DNA of 64,000 nucleotides from Nocardioides sp. dk884 (GTDB taxonomy: Bacteria; Actinomycetota; Actinomycetes; Propionibacteriales; Nocardioidaceae), in NCBI RefSeq assembly GCF_009557055.1, contig NZ_CP045649.1, forward strand, positions 496,001 through 560,000, read 5' to 3'. The notes under the pieces are model-generated. The model was not told where the DNA came from. It searched no databases and saw only the letters and a program-made list of their open reading frames with translations. Below are positions 9,104 to 19,201 of the stretch, piece by piece (within the stretch, counting starts at the first letter, position 1; each line of letters begins with the position of its first letter). Both the position numbers and the translations under genes were made by a program.

Positions 9104-9134
9104 TTGCCGCGGCCCCCTGACGCGTGGTTATGAT
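9104..9134 (+). promoter_or_regulatory. Candidate promoter of lsr2
   Basis: TTGCCG (9104-9109) and TATGAT (9129-9134) separated by 19 bases. The whole 9090-9190 stretch is much richer in A and T than its surroundings (TCTTTAATT, TGCATTTGAATAC, GTTTTTCTTCTCC). Such a tract could itself be bound by Lsr2, suggesting autoregulation; this is inference. Confidence 0.4.
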
Positions 9135-9190
9135 GCATTTGAATACGGGGACCGTTCGTTTTTCTTCTCCTGAAAGGTCAGGAAATCACG

Positions 9191-9526
9191 ATGGCGCAGA
9201 AGATCCATGTGGTGCTCGAGGACGATCTCGACGGCAGCGAGGCCACGGAGACCGTGTCCTTCGCCCTCGACGGCACCAGCTACGAGATCGACCTCAACGA
9301 CGCGAACGCCCAGGGCCTGCGCGACGCGCTCGCGCCGTACGTCGGCCACGGCCGCAAGGTGAGCGGCGCCGGCCGTCGCACCGGTCGTCGCGCCAGCGGC
9401 GCCAACAACACCTCCGGCCCCAGCGCCCGCGAGGTCCGCGAGTGGGCGCGCGAGAACGGCTACGACGTGCCCGACCGTGGCCGCGTCTCCGCCGACGTGC
9501 GCGAGGCGTACAACGCCGCGCACTGA
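9191..9526 (+). CDS. lsr2: Lsr2-type nucleoid-associated protein
   Basis: A 111-residue Lsr2/H-NS-like xenogeneic silencer. The N-terminal dimerisation region (AQKIHVVLEDDLDG to about residue 55) includes TYEIDLN-like YEIDLNDANA. A basic Gly/Arg/Ser linker follows, then the DNA-binding domain (residues ~78-111, REWARENGYDVPDRGRVSADV) with the minor-groove RGR at 96-98. AGGAAA stands 5 bases before the ATG. It lies between coaX and clpC as in mycobacteria, except that the mycobacterial lysS is absent here. Confidence 0.95.
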   Translation: MAQKIHVVLEDDLDGSEATETVSFALDGTSYEIDLNDANAQGLRDALAPYVGHGRKVSGAGRRTGRRASGANNTSGPSAREVREWARENGYDVPDRGRVSADVREAYNAAH

Positions 9527-9534
9527 CCCCTGGC

Positions 9535-9570
9535 GCCCGTCCCGCTCCCGCTGATCTCCACGGGACGGGC
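9535..9570 (+). terminator. Hairpin terminator after lsr2
   Basis: GCCCGTCCCG (9535-9544) pairs with CGGGACGGGC (9561-9570), 16-base loop, 8 bases after the lsr2 stop. A second hairpin (GCCCGTC / GACGGGC, 9599-9624) follows, giving a tandem arrangement. Confidence 0.6.
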
Positions 9571-9713
9571 CACCGGAGCAGACCCGAGCCACGGCCCGGC
9601 CCGTCGCCCTCACGGGTGACGGGCCCCCGTGTCTCGGGGCCGTCCGTCCGGGACGCTCCACCGGATCCCCGCGCCTGCGCCGCCCGCACTCTCCCGACAG
9701 CAGCTCCGCCCGT

Positions 9714-9728
9714 GTTCGCTCTCAGCGG
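9714..9728 (+). promoter_or_regulatory. Candidate ClgR operator upstream of clpC
   Basis: GTTCGCTCTCAGCGG holds the palindromic core CGC-N5-GCG (9717-9727). On the reverse strand it reads CGCTGAGAGCG followed by AAC, fitting the CGCynanrGCG-type consensus I recall for ClgR, the activator of clp genes in Actinobacteria. It lies just upstream of the SigR/SigH-type promoter. Binding is inferred. Confidence 0.45.
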
Positions 9729-9749
9729 ATGCCGACGGGGCCTGTGGTG

Positions 9750-9775
9750 GGAACGCGTAGGCTGTCCGTGGGGTT
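9750..9775 (+). promoter_or_regulatory. SigR/SigH-type (thiol-oxidative stress) promoter of clpC
   Basis: GGAAC (9750-9754), exactly 18 bases, then GTT (9773-9775) matches the SigR/SigH consensus GGAAT/C-N18-GTT of actinomycetes. The start codon is about 65 bases downstream. A TAGGCT hexamer at 9758-9763 could serve as a separate housekeeping -10. Confidence 0.5.
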
Positions 9776-9839
9776 AGTTCTCTCGACACCACCCTGCCGC
9801 CCCGTGGTCGGGTGGCCCCGAAGTTCAGGAGCGATGCGC

Positions 9840-12419
<2,580 letters not shown>

Positions 12420-12435
12420 GCAGTCCAGCAGCACC

Positions 12436-12471
12436 CGAGGCCCCGGTTTCCGCGAGGAAGCCGGGGCCTCG
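12436..12471. terminator. Bidirectional terminator between clpC and mutY
   Basis: A 16-bp stem (CGAGGCCCCGGTTTCC / GGAAGCCGGGGCCTCG, one G-T pair) with a GCGA tetraloop lies between the convergent genes and can serve both strands. Confidence 0.8.
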
Positions 12472-12491
12472 TGCGTGTGCGGGGCTTCGGC

Positions 12492-13367
12492 TCAGGGCAG
12501 CGCGTAGGTGTCCGCGGAGAGCCGGGCGACCAACCCGTCCTCGACCAGCCCGGCCAGGCAGCGCTCGCGCTGGGTCGCCTCGCTCCAGACCTGGTCCAAG
12601 GAGCTGCGGTGCACCGGGCCGTCGCTGTCGCGCAGCACCGCCAGCAGTCGGCCCCGGCACTGCCGGTCGGTGCCGGCCCAGGCCTGCGTGGCGCGCTGCG
12701 GCCCGTCGTACGCCGGGTGCCCGGCGGCGCGCCAGGCGCACAGGTCGGCCACCGGGCAGGCCTCGCAACGCGGGCGCGCGGCGGTGCAGACCAGGGCGCC
12801 GAGCTCCATCGTCGCGATCGACCAGGTCGCGGCGTCGGCCACGTCGGCCGGCAGCAGCTCGGCGGCCACGTCGCGCTCGGCCCGGGTCACCGCGGGGGCC
12901 GGCAGCGCCACGCCCCGCACGGTGCGGGCGAGGACCCGGCGCACGTTGGTGTCCAGCACGACGTGGCGACGCCCGAAGGCGAAGGTCGCGATGGCGGCCG
13001 CGGTGTAGTCACCGATCCCGGGCAGCGAGCGCAGGTCGTCGTAGTCGGGCGGCACCTCGCCGCCGAAGCGCTCCACGAGCGCGCACGCCGCGGCGTGCAG
13101 GCGCAGCGCGCGGCGGGGGTAGCCGAGCCGGCCCCAGGCCCGGACCGCCTCGCCGGTGCTCTCCGCGGCCAGGTCGGCGGGCGTGGGCCAGCGCTCCAGC
13201 CACAGCGCGTGCACCGGCAGCACCCGGGCCACCGGGGTCTGCTGGAGCATGAACTCCGAGACCATCACCGACCACGGGGTGGCGGCGGGGGAGCGCCACG
13301 GCAGGTCGCGGGCGTGCTCGTCGTACCACCGCAGGAGGGGCTCGTGGAGGGCGCTCACCGGGGTCAT
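12492..13367 (-). CDS. mutY: A/G-specific adenine glycosylase MutY
   Basis: Removes adenine mispaired with 8-oxoguanine. The 291-residue protein has the catalytic Glu in SEFMLQQTPVARVLP (E38), the helix-hairpin-helix LPGIGDYTAAAIATFAFG, the catalytic Asp in VVLDTNVRRVLAR, and a [4Fe-4S] ligand set C-x6-C-x2-C-x5-C (CTAARPRCEACPVADLC). It is shorter than the ~350-residue E. coli enzyme; the C-terminal 8-oxoG-recognition domain is reduced to a small winged-helix-like tail. clpC-mutY-disA-radA clustering is familiar in Actinobacteria. No clear ribosome binding site supports ATG 13367. Confidence 0.93.
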   Translation of the reverse strand: MTPVSALHEPLLRWYDEHARDLPWRSPAATPWSVMVSEFMLQQTPVARVLPVHALWLERWPTPADLAAESTGEAVRAWGRLGYPRRALRLHAAACALVERFGGEVPPDYDDLRSLPGIGDYTAAAIATFAFGRRHVVLDTNVRRVLARTVRGVALPAPAVTRAERDVAAELLPADVADAATWSIATMELGALVCTAARPRCEACPVADLCAWRAAGHPAYDGPQRATQAWAGTDRQCRGRLLAVLRDSDGPVHRSSLDQVWSEATQRERCLAGLVEDGLVARLSADTYALP

Positions 13368-13424
13368 TCTGCTGGGGAGCGGGTCCGTGCGGTGTGGCGG
13401 CCCGGCAACTGCCTCCTCTCTCGA

Positions 13425-13430
13425 TAACGT
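13425..13430 (+). promoter_or_regulatory. Candidate leaderless -10 (TAACGT) for the 13437 gene
   Basis: TAACGT is followed after 6 bases by ATG 13437, with no Shine-Dalgarno sequence. Both features suggest a transcript that starts at the initiation codon. Confidence 0.45.
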
Positions 13431-13436
13431 GAGCCC

Positions 13437-14198
13437 ATGAGCTCGCGGCCCGCACCCCTGGCACCGCGCGGCCCGTTGCCGGCGGCGGTCTACTGGCGAC
13501 GTCGTCTGGTGCTGCTCGTGGCCCTCGTGGTCGTGGTCGCCGTGCTGGTCCAGCTCATCGGCGGCGGTGACGGCGACCAGAGCGAGCCGAAGGCCTCGGC
13601 GGCGCTGAGCGCCGCCGAGACGACACCGGAGACCGCCGCGAGCGCCGGGCCAAGCTCCGAGCCCTCGCAGGCCACCCGGGTCAAGAAGCGCAAGCGCCCC
13701 GCGCTCCCGGTCGAGCCGGTGCTGGCCGAGCCCAGCGGTCCGTGCGTGGACAGCGACGTCGCGGTCGCCCCGGAGGTCGGGACCGCGATCGCCGGTCAGG
13801 GTGCCGACATCGTGCTCTCGCTGCGCACGCTCACCGCCGAGGCCTGCACCTGGACGGTCGCCCCGCGCACGCTGTCGGTGAAGATCACCTCGGGTGACGA
13901 CGACATCTGGTTCAGCCAGCACTGCCCCGTCGCGATCCCGTCCCAGGACGTCACCGTGCGCCGTGCGGTGAGCACCCCGATCACCCTGGAGTGGAACGCC
14001 CGTCGCTCGGACGAGGACTGTTCGGCCCAGGCAGGCTGGGCGATGCCCGGCTTCTACCACGTCACCGCGGCCGCCCTCGGCGGCGAGCCGGACGACGTGC
14101 AGTTCGAGCTGGTCCTGGCCGGAGGGTCGGCCGCGCAGGGCCGCCCCCAGGTGACCGGGCGACCCCGGGCCGAGCAGCAGGACGACGACCGCTCCTGA
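13437..14198 (+). CDS. Membrane-anchored hypothetical protein
   Basis: A 253-residue protein of unknown function. A short cytoplasmic N-terminus is followed by one hydrophobic segment (residues ~24-42, LVLLVALVVVVAVLVQLIGG), then a Ser/Thr/Glu/Ala-rich linker and a Lys/Arg patch (VKKRKRP), then an extracytoplasmic domain from about residue 95 with four cysteines (PCVD, EACTW, QHCPV, EDCSA) probably paired as disulfides. It looks like an exported beta-rich domain. It is convergent with disA and lies between DNA-repair genes, but nothing suggests a repair role. Confidence 0.75.
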   Translation: MSSRPAPLAPRGPLPAAVYWRRRLVLLVALVVVVAVLVQLIGGGDGDQSEPKASAALSAAETTPETAASAGPSSEPSQATRVKKRKRPALPVEPVLAEPSGPCVDSDVAVAPEVGTAIAGQGADIVLSLRTLTAEACTWTVAPRTLSVKITSGDDDIWFSQHCPVAIPSQDVTVRRAVSTPITLEWNARRSDEDCSAQAGWAMPGFYHVTAAALGGEPDDVQFELVLAGGSAAQGRPQVTGRPRAEQQDDDRS

Positions 14199-14209
14199 AC
14201 CGGGCCCGT

Positions 14210-14230
14210 CGGACGGCACTGGGCCGTCCG
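14210..14230. terminator. Hairpin between convergent hypothetical gene and disA
   Basis: CGGACGGC (14210-14217) pairs with GCCGTCCG (14223-14230) over a 5-base loop. The surrounding 14210-14257 holds several more GGCCGTC repeats that can form alternative stems. Confidence 0.5.
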
Positions 14231-14259
14231 GGCCGGCTGGGCCGTCAGGGCCGTCCGGA

Positions 14260-15339
14260 TCAGACGTAGCGCTCGAGGATCGTGGACTCGGCGAGCCGGG
14301 AGAGGCCCTCGCGCACGCTGCGCGCCCGCAGCTCGCCGACGCCCTCGACCGCCTGCAGGTCGTCGATGCCGGCGGACAGCAGCTTCTGCAGGGTGCCGAA
14401 GTGGTCGACCAGGCGGTCCACGACGGAGGCGGGCAGCCGCGGCACCTTCGCCAGCAGGCGGTAGCCGCGCGGGGCCACCGCGCCGTCGAGGTGCTCACCG
14501 TTGCCGAGTCCGAGCACCCGTGCGGTGGAGGCGGGGTCGACCAGCTCGGTGGCCGAGAGCGCCTCGATCTTGGAGAGCAGCTCCTCGGCGCTCTTGCTGC
14601 GCTTGCCCGGCGGCAGGTAGTCGCGGATGACCAGCTCGCGCTCCGCGTCGACCCCGGTGATGAGCTCCTCGAGCTGAAGCGCCAGGAGCCGGCCGTCGCT
14701 GCCGAGCTCGAGCACGTAGTCCTCGATCTCGCGCGCGATCCGGGTCACCATCTCCAGGCGCTGCGCGACCACCGCCACGTCGCGCACGGTCACCAGGTCC
14801 TCGATCTCGAGTGCGGAGAGGGTGCTGGAGACCTCGTCGAGGCGCAGCTTGTAGCGCTCGAGGGTCGCGAGCGCCTGGTTGGCACGCGACAGGATCTGCC
14901 CGGAGTCCTCCAGCACGTGGCGCCGATCGCCGACGTACGCCGCGATGATCTGCATCGACTGCGAGACCGAGATGACCGGGTAGCCGGTCTGGCGCGCCAC
15001 CCGGTCCGCGGTGCGGTGCCGGGTGCCGGTCTCCTCGGAGGGGATCGTGTGGTCGGGCATCAGGTGGACAGCTGCCTTGCTGATCCGGGTGATGTCCTTG
15101 TCGACGATGATGCCGCCGTCCATCTTGGCCAGCTCGCGCAGCCCGGTGGCGGTGAAGGGGACGTCGAGCTGGAACCCGCCGGTCGAGATCGACTCCACGG
15201 TCTTGTCGATGCCGAGCACGATGAGCGCGCCGGTGCGGCCGCGGAGGATCCGCTCCAGACCGTCGCGCATCGGGGTCCCCGGGGCGATGGCGGCGAGTGT
15301 CTCGCGCATCCGGGCATCGTCCGAGCGATCGGTGGCCAC
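14260..15339 (-). CDS. disA: DNA integrity scanning protein DisA (diadenylate cyclase)
   Basis: Scans DNA for branched structures and makes cyclic di-AMP. The N-terminal DAC domain has RGRTGALIVLG, the active-site MDGGIIVD (DGG where many homologues have DGA; Streptomyces-type enzymes also have Gly) and ETGTRHRTADR. A helical linker (ALEIEDLVTVRDV) and a C-terminal helix-hairpin-helix domain (LQAVEGVGELRARSVREGL) follow. I propose GTG 15339, which has AAGGGA 9 bases upstream; the longer GTG 15360 form has none. Its start is close to the radA stop, so the two may be cotranscribed. Confidence 0.94.
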   Translation of the reverse strand: MATDRSDDARMRETLAAIAPGTPMRDGLERILRGRTGALIVLGIDKTVESISTGGFQLDVPFTATGLRELAKMDGGIIVDKDITRISKAAVHLMPDHTIPSEETGTRHRTADRVARQTGYPVISVSQSMQIIAAYVGDRRHVLEDSGQILSRANQALATLERYKLRLDEVSSTLSALEIEDLVTVRDVAVVAQRLEMVTRIAREIEDYVLELGSDGRLLALQLEELITGVDAERELVIRDYLPPGKRSKSAEELLSKIEALSATELVDPASTARVLGLGNGEHLDGAVAPRGYRLLAKVPRLPASVVDRLVDHFGTLQKLLSAGIDDLQAVEGVGELRARSVREGLSRLAESTILERYV

Positions 15340-15385
15340 GAGGCGTTGTCCCTTCTCCACGGCGGCAGCGTGCCGCAGGAGAATC

Positions 15386-16822
15386 CTAGTGCTCAGAGCG
15401 CGGCGGCGTGGCCGAGCCCGGCAGCTGGCTCAACCGGAGCACCCGCAGCGCCGAGGCGACGTCGGGGACCTCGATCACCCGGATGCCGTCGGAGGGCGCC
15501 GGAGCGCCCGCGCGCAGCACCTGCGGGTCGCCGCTGCCGGGCTCGCAGGGCACCACCGCGACCCGGAACCCGAGCCGCTCGGCCTCGGCCACCCGCTGCG
15601 GCAGGTCGCGCAGCCGGCGCAGCTCGCCGGCCAGGCCGATCTCGCCCATCGCGACCACGCCGTGGGGGACCGCCTGGCCCAGCGAGGCGGAGGCGAGGGC
15701 CACTGCGACACCGAGGTCGCTGGCCGGCTCCTGCAGCCGCGCGCCGCCGACGGTCGAGGCGAACACATCCATCTTGTGCAGCCGGACCCCGCAGTGCTGC
15801 TGGAGCACGGCGAGCACCATCGCCACCCGTGAGGAGTCCAGCCCGGAGGTGGTGCGCCGGGGCCGCTCGAGCGGGCTGTGGGTGACCAGCGCCTGCACCT
15901 CGGCGAGCATCGGGCGCCGGCCCTCCATGGTGACCGCGACGCAGGTGCCGGGCACCCGGCCGTGGTGGTTCTCCACGAACAGGCCGGTGGGGTCGGTGAC
16001 CGCGGTGATGCCGTCGGGCCCGAGGTCGAAGCAGCCCACCTCGTCGACCGGGCCGAAGCGGTTCTTCATGGCCCGCACCATGCGGAAGCGGGAGTTGCGG
16101 TCGCCCTCGAAGTGCAGGACGACGTCGACGAGGTGCTCGAGGACGCGCGGCCCGGCGATCGAGCCGTCCTTGGTGACGTGGCCGACCAGGACGGTGGTGA
16201 TGTTGCGGGTCTTGGCCACCCGCACCAGCGCGGCGGCGACCTCCTTGACCTGGGTGACCCCGCCGGGCACGCCCTCGGTGCCGGAGGCGCCGATGGTCTG
16301 CACCGAGTCGACGACGAGGAGGGTGGGGCGGACCTGCTCGATGTGGGTCAGCACGGCGCCCAGGTCGGTCTCGGCGGCGAGGTAGAGCTCGTCCTGCACC
16401 GCACCGGTGCGGTCGGCGCGCAGCCGCACCTGCGAGGCGGACTCCTCGCCGGTGACGTAGAGCGTGCGGTGGCGGTAGCGGGCGGTCTGGGCGGCCACCT
16501 CGAGCAGCAGCGTGCTCTTGCCGACGCCGGGCTCGCCGGCCAGCAGGATCGCGGCGCCCGGGACCAGGCCGCCGCCGAGCACCCGGTCGAGCTCGGGGAC
16601 GCCGCTGGTGCGGAAGGCGGAGTCGGTGACCGACACCTGCCCGATCGGGACCGCGGCGGTGGTCACCGGCGCCGCGGCGGCGCGCACGACGGGCGCGGCG
16701 GCCTCGGCGACCGATCCCCAGGCCTGGCACTCCCCGCAGCGGCCCACCCACTTGCCGGTCTCCCAGCCGCACTCGGTGCAGCGATAGCTCGGGCGGGAGG
16801 CACGGGCACCGGTCTTCGACAT
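15386..16822 (-). CDS. radA: DNA repair protein RadA
   Basis: A RecA-like branch-migration ATPase of 478 residues. An N-terminal zinc finger (C15, C18, C29, C32: YRCTECGWETGKWVGRCGEC) is followed by the RecA core with Walker A GEPGVGKSTLLL, the RadA-specific KNRFG motif (MKNRFGPVDEVGCF), and a C-terminal Lon-like domain (VGGARLQEPASDLGVAVAL). It lies 46 bases upstream of the proposed disA start on the same strand; in Bacillus RadA and DisA interact, so pairing is functionally sensible. Confidence 0.96.
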   Translation of the reverse strand: MSKTGARASRPSYRCTECGWETGKWVGRCGECQAWGSVAEAAAPVVRAAAAPVTTAAVPIGQVSVTDSAFRTSGVPELDRVLGGGLVPGAAILLAGEPGVGKSTLLLEVAAQTARYRHRTLYVTGEESASQVRLRADRTGAVQDELYLAAETDLGAVLTHIEQVRPTLLVVDSVQTIGASGTEGVPGGVTQVKEVAAALVRVAKTRNITTVLVGHVTKDGSIAGPRVLEHLVDVVLHFEGDRNSRFRMVRAMKNRFGPVDEVGCFDLGPDGITAVTDPTGLFVENHHGRVPGTCVAVTMEGRRPMLAEVQALVTHSPLERPRRTTSGLDSSRVAMVLAVLQQHCGVRLHKMDVFASTVGGARLQEPASDLGVAVALASASLGQAVPHGVVAMGEIGLAGELRRLRDLPQRVAEAERLGFRVAVVPCEPGSGDPQVLRAGAPAPSDGIRVIEVPDVASALRVLRLSQLPGSATPPRSEH

Positions 16823-16829
16823 GGGCCAG

Positions 16830-16835
16830 ACGCTA
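16830..16835 (-). promoter_or_regulatory. Candidate leaderless -10 (TAGCGT) for radA
   Basis: On the reverse strand TAGCGT is followed by 7 bases and the radA ATG, with no Shine-Dalgarno sequence. Confidence 0.45.
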
Positions 16836-16867
16836 GGCGATGGCGCCGACAGTGCGGTCGCGCCGGG

Positions 16868-17644
16868 TCAGAACGACCGCGACCAGAGGTTGACCGCGTA
16901 GTCGACCTCGGTGCCGGTGTGCTCGGCGAGGGCCTGCTCGGCGGCGGCCGGCGGCAGCTCGATGCGTACGACGGCCTCGAGGTCGGCGCGTGAGGAGAAC
17001 GACCAGCGGATGTCCAGCGGGGTGCGGGCCCAGCCGCGTGTCGACCAGAACCGCTCGACGGCCTCCGGGTCCACCTCGGGGAAGCCGCGGCGGAACCAGG
17101 CGCCGAAGGTCGAGCGGGTCGCGTCGTTGTCGATCACGAACGCCGTGCCGCCGCGGCGTACGACCCGGTCCAGCTCGCGCAGCCCGGGCTCGCTGCCGGG
17201 GCCGAAGAAGTAGGCCCAGCGGGCGTGGACCACGTCGACGGAGGCGTCCGGCACCGGCAGCGCCTGGGCGGTGCCCTGGTGCACGGCGACCGTGGGGAAG
17301 CGCCGGGTGCGGCGGCGCGCCAGCGCCACCAGGTCGGGGTGCGGCTCGACGCCGATCACGGCGGCGGCGTCGGCGGCGAACCGGGGCAGGTGGAAGCCGG
17401 TCCCGCAGCCCACGTCGAGGACCGTGCGCCCGGTCCAGCCGCCGGCGCCGAGGACGGCGCGCATGGCGGACTCGATCACGCCGTCGGGGTCGACGGCGCG
17501 GTTCTCCAGCTCGTAGGTCGCGGTGTGGTGCCAGATGTTGGGGCTCGGGCGAGCCCCCTCCGGGAGGCTCAGATCCGGACCAGGCCGCGCGGGGTCTGCA
17601 CCTGGATGGCCAGCACGCCGGGGGTGCCGTTGGGGGCGACCCAT
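16868..17644 (-). CDS. Class I SAM-dependent methyltransferase
   Basis: A methyltransferase of about 225 conserved residues. The conserved region begins at PNIWHHTATYELENRAVDPDG and contains the SAM-binding VLDVGCGTGFHLPRF, the acidic GVEPHPD and a post-I region DVVHARWAYFFGPGSEPGL. Substrate unknown. The start is unresolved: between in-frame ATG 17644 and the conserved region there is no ATG, GTG or TTG, and that 34-residue lead would overlap the VOC gene and encode unlikely Arg/Pro/Gly-rich sequence. A GGAGGGG ribosome-binding-like tract lies at about 17556-17562, just upstream of the conserved region. Confidence 0.75.
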   Translation of the reverse strand: MGRPQRHPRRAGHPGADPARPGPDLSLPEGARPSPNIWHHTATYELENRAVDPDGVIESAMRAVLGAGGWTGRTVLDVGCGTGFHLPRFAADAAAVIGVEPHPDLVALARRRTRRFPTVAVHQGTAQALPVPDASVDVVHARWAYFFGPGSEPGLRELDRVVRRGGTAFVIDNDATRSTFGAWFRRGFPEVDPEAVERFWSTRGWARTPLDIRWSFSSRADLEAVVRIELPPAAAEQALAEHTGTEVDYAVNLWSRSF

Positions 17645-18207
17645 TCGACCTTGACGTCCTCCAGCGGTGCGTCCACGCTCTCGCCGAGCCACTCGCTGAC
17701 CCGGTGCGGGTCGCCGGCGATCTCCAGCGAGGCGAGCGCCCACGCGGGGTCCGCGCCGGTGCTCGGGTGCGGGGCGGTGGAGTCGTCCCACTGGATGAAG
17801 TAGGGGACCTGGGGGTCCGCGATCAGCCCGTTGATGCCGATCTGGTGCCAGCGCAGCTCGCTGCCGTCGGGCAGGTGGCGGTTGCCGGCCACGGCCTCAC
17901 GGCCCAGGCGCTGCTCGACCACGGAGATGTCCTTGACCGCGACCACCCAGCCGAGCCACCCGCCGCCGAGCGCGGAGCGGGCCTTGACCGCCTGGCCGAA
18001 CGGCGCCTTGTCGGAGGCGGGGTGGTCGAGGGCCTCGACGATCTCGAGGTAGGTGTTGCCGGCCAGCGGCAGGATCATGTTGCGAGTGCCGAAGCGCGGG
18101 TGCACCCCGCCGTCGACGAACTCACGTCCGAGGAGCTCCCCGATGCGCTGGGCAGTGCCCCGCAGTCCGTCGGGTCCAGCAGCGAAAGAGAGATGGTCCA
18201 GGCGCAT
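17569..18207 (-). CDS. VOC / glyoxalase-like domain protein
   Basis: A 212-residue vicinal-oxygen-chelate family protein: LDHLSFAAG at the N-terminus carries the first metal-ligand-like His, then GTRNMILPLAGNTYLEIVEAL, then a second betaalphabetabetabeta-like half (LRWHQIGINGL, PYFIQWDD). This layout resembles the Glyoxalase-like domain 3 group. Substrate unknown. It is followed immediately by the methyltransferase on the same strand. A CACAAT 6 bases before the ATG is a weak leaderless -10. Confidence 0.8.
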   Translation of the reverse strand: MRLDHLSFAAGPDGLRGTAQRIGELLGREFVDGGVHPRFGTRNMILPLAGNTYLEIVEALDHPASDKAPFGQAVKARSALGGGWLGWVVAVKDISVVEQRLGREAVAGNRHLPDGSELRWHQIGINGLIADPQVPYFIQWDDSTAPHPSTGADPAWALASLEIAGDPHRVSEWLGESVDAPLEDVKVEWVAPNGTPGVLAIQVQTPRGLVRI

Positions 18208-18308
18208 GTGCCGATTGTGGGCGACCCCTCACCCTGCCCCGACAGTGGGGTCGTGGTCTCTTGACGTCGAGAGGTAAGCACCCTCTTCGTGCGCCGGTGT
18301 GTCCTGTG

Positions 18309-18390
18309 GTTGCGCGTAACTCAGCAATTGCTGAGTTACGCACTGTGGAACCCGCCGGTAGCGGTACTTATCCGCGCAATTGCGCGGAAG
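18309..18390 (-). repeat. Paired-palindrome repeat, copy 1 (reverse orientation)
   Basis: Two palindromes about 30 bases apart. The first is perfect over 28 bases (18314-18341; arm GCGTAACTCAGCAA). The second is perfect over 18 bases (18371-18388; TCCGCGCAATTGCGCGGA). Read on the reverse strand, the order and the spacer motif GGCGGGTTCCA match the copies at 50756 and 52021. The second palindrome supplies the last codons and flanks the stop of the Cys-rich gene (TAA 18370-18368). Confidence 0.75.
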
Positions 18391-19156
18391 TGGCCGGGTG
18401 CAGCGTCAGCACCGAGCGGGAGCGCAGGTGCGCCTCGCAGTGGCCCACCAGCTCCTCGTACGCCGCGGCGCCCATCAGGGCGGTGAGCTCGGCGGCGTGG
18501 GTGCGGTAGACCGGCTCGGGGGCGACGTGGGCCTCGGTGTTGCCCGAGCAGTACCAGTCCAGGTCGTGGCCGCCGGGGCCCCAGCCGCGGCGGTCGTACT
18601 CGCCGATCGACACCTCGGTGTACGACGTGTCGTCGGGGCGCTCCACGTCGCGGAAGGTACGCCGGATCGGCAGCTGCCAGCACACGTCGGGCTTGGTCTC
18701 CAGGGGGTGCAGGCCGCGCTCGAGGGCGAGGCCGTGCAGGGCGCAACCGGCTCCGCCGGGACCGGTGCCCGGGGCGAACCCGGGCCGGTTCTGGAACACG
18801 CACGCCTGCTGGCCGTCGACCTCGGCGGTGCGGGTCTTGCGGTCGCCCTCGTCGTCGGTCTCGACCCAGTCCTCCGGGCGGACCTCGCGGCCGGGGTGCA
18901 GCTGCCACTGCTCGGGGGTCAGCTCGGCGACGAAGCCCGCGACCCGGCGCTCGTCGTCCGCGTCGGAGAAGTGCGCGCCGAGGGTGCAGCAGCCCACGTC
19001 GGGGGCGTCGGCGTAGATGCCTGCGCAGCCGCCGCCGAAGATGCAGGTCCACGCCGACGTCAGCCAGGTGAGGTCGCAGCGCAGCACCTCGTCGGGGTCG
19101 TCGGGGTTGACGAACTCGACCCACGCACGGGGGAACACCAGGTCGACCTCGGGCAC
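18368..19156 (-). CDS. Cysteine-rich protein resembling YkgJ/DUF3109 metal-binding proteins
   Basis: A 262-residue protein with many cysteines: [48 protein letters not shown] followed by [14 protein letters not shown], and [11 protein letters not shown]. The CxLHxxA...KPxxC block resembles zinc/iron-chelating YkgJ/DUF3109-like proteins; homologues occur in Streptomyces as uncharacterised proteins. The final residues (ATSAQLRG) are encoded by the palindromic repeat at 18371-18388, so the original C-terminus was probably replaced. Divergent from the Ppx/GppA gene with 45 bases between starts. Confidence 0.75.
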   Translation of the reverse strand: MPEVDLVFPRAWVEFVNPDDPDEVLRCDLTWLTSAWTCIFGGGCAGIYADAPDVGCCTLGAHFSDADDERRVAGFVAELTPEQWQLHPGREVRPEDWVETDDEGDRKTRTAEVDGQQACVFQNRPGFAPGTGPGGAGCALHGLALERGLHPLETKPDVCWQLPIRRTFRDVERPDDTSYTEVSIGEYDRRGWGPGGHDLDWYCSGNTEAHVAPEPVYRTHAAELTALMGAAAYEELVGHCEAHLRSRSVLTLHPATSAQLRG

Positions 19157-19162
19157 CCGGTC

Positions 19163-19168
19163 AGCCTA
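19163..19168 (-). promoter_or_regulatory. Candidate leaderless -10 (TAGGCT) for the Cys-rich gene
   Basis: Reverse-strand TAGGCT, 6 bases, then GTG 19156. It faces the Ppx/GppA -10 only 21 bases away, so the two promoters must share upstream DNA. Confidence 0.45.
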
Positions 19169-19189
19169 CGGGCCGTCGGGTACGGCGAG

Positions 19190-19195
19190 TACGTT
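19190..19195 (+). promoter_or_regulatory. Candidate leaderless -10 (TACGTT) for the Ppx/GppA gene
   Basis: TACGTT, 6 bases (GGAGGC), then ATG 19202. The spacer itself resembles a Shine-Dalgarno but is too close to the ATG to be ideal. Confidence 0.35.
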
Positions 19196-19201
19196 GGAGG
19201 C

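Noticed and set aside
14260..15339. DGG in place of DGA in the DisA active site as a sign of inactivation
   Set aside because: Glycine at this position is, as I recall, normal in Streptomyces-type DisA proteins, and the RHR motif is intact.
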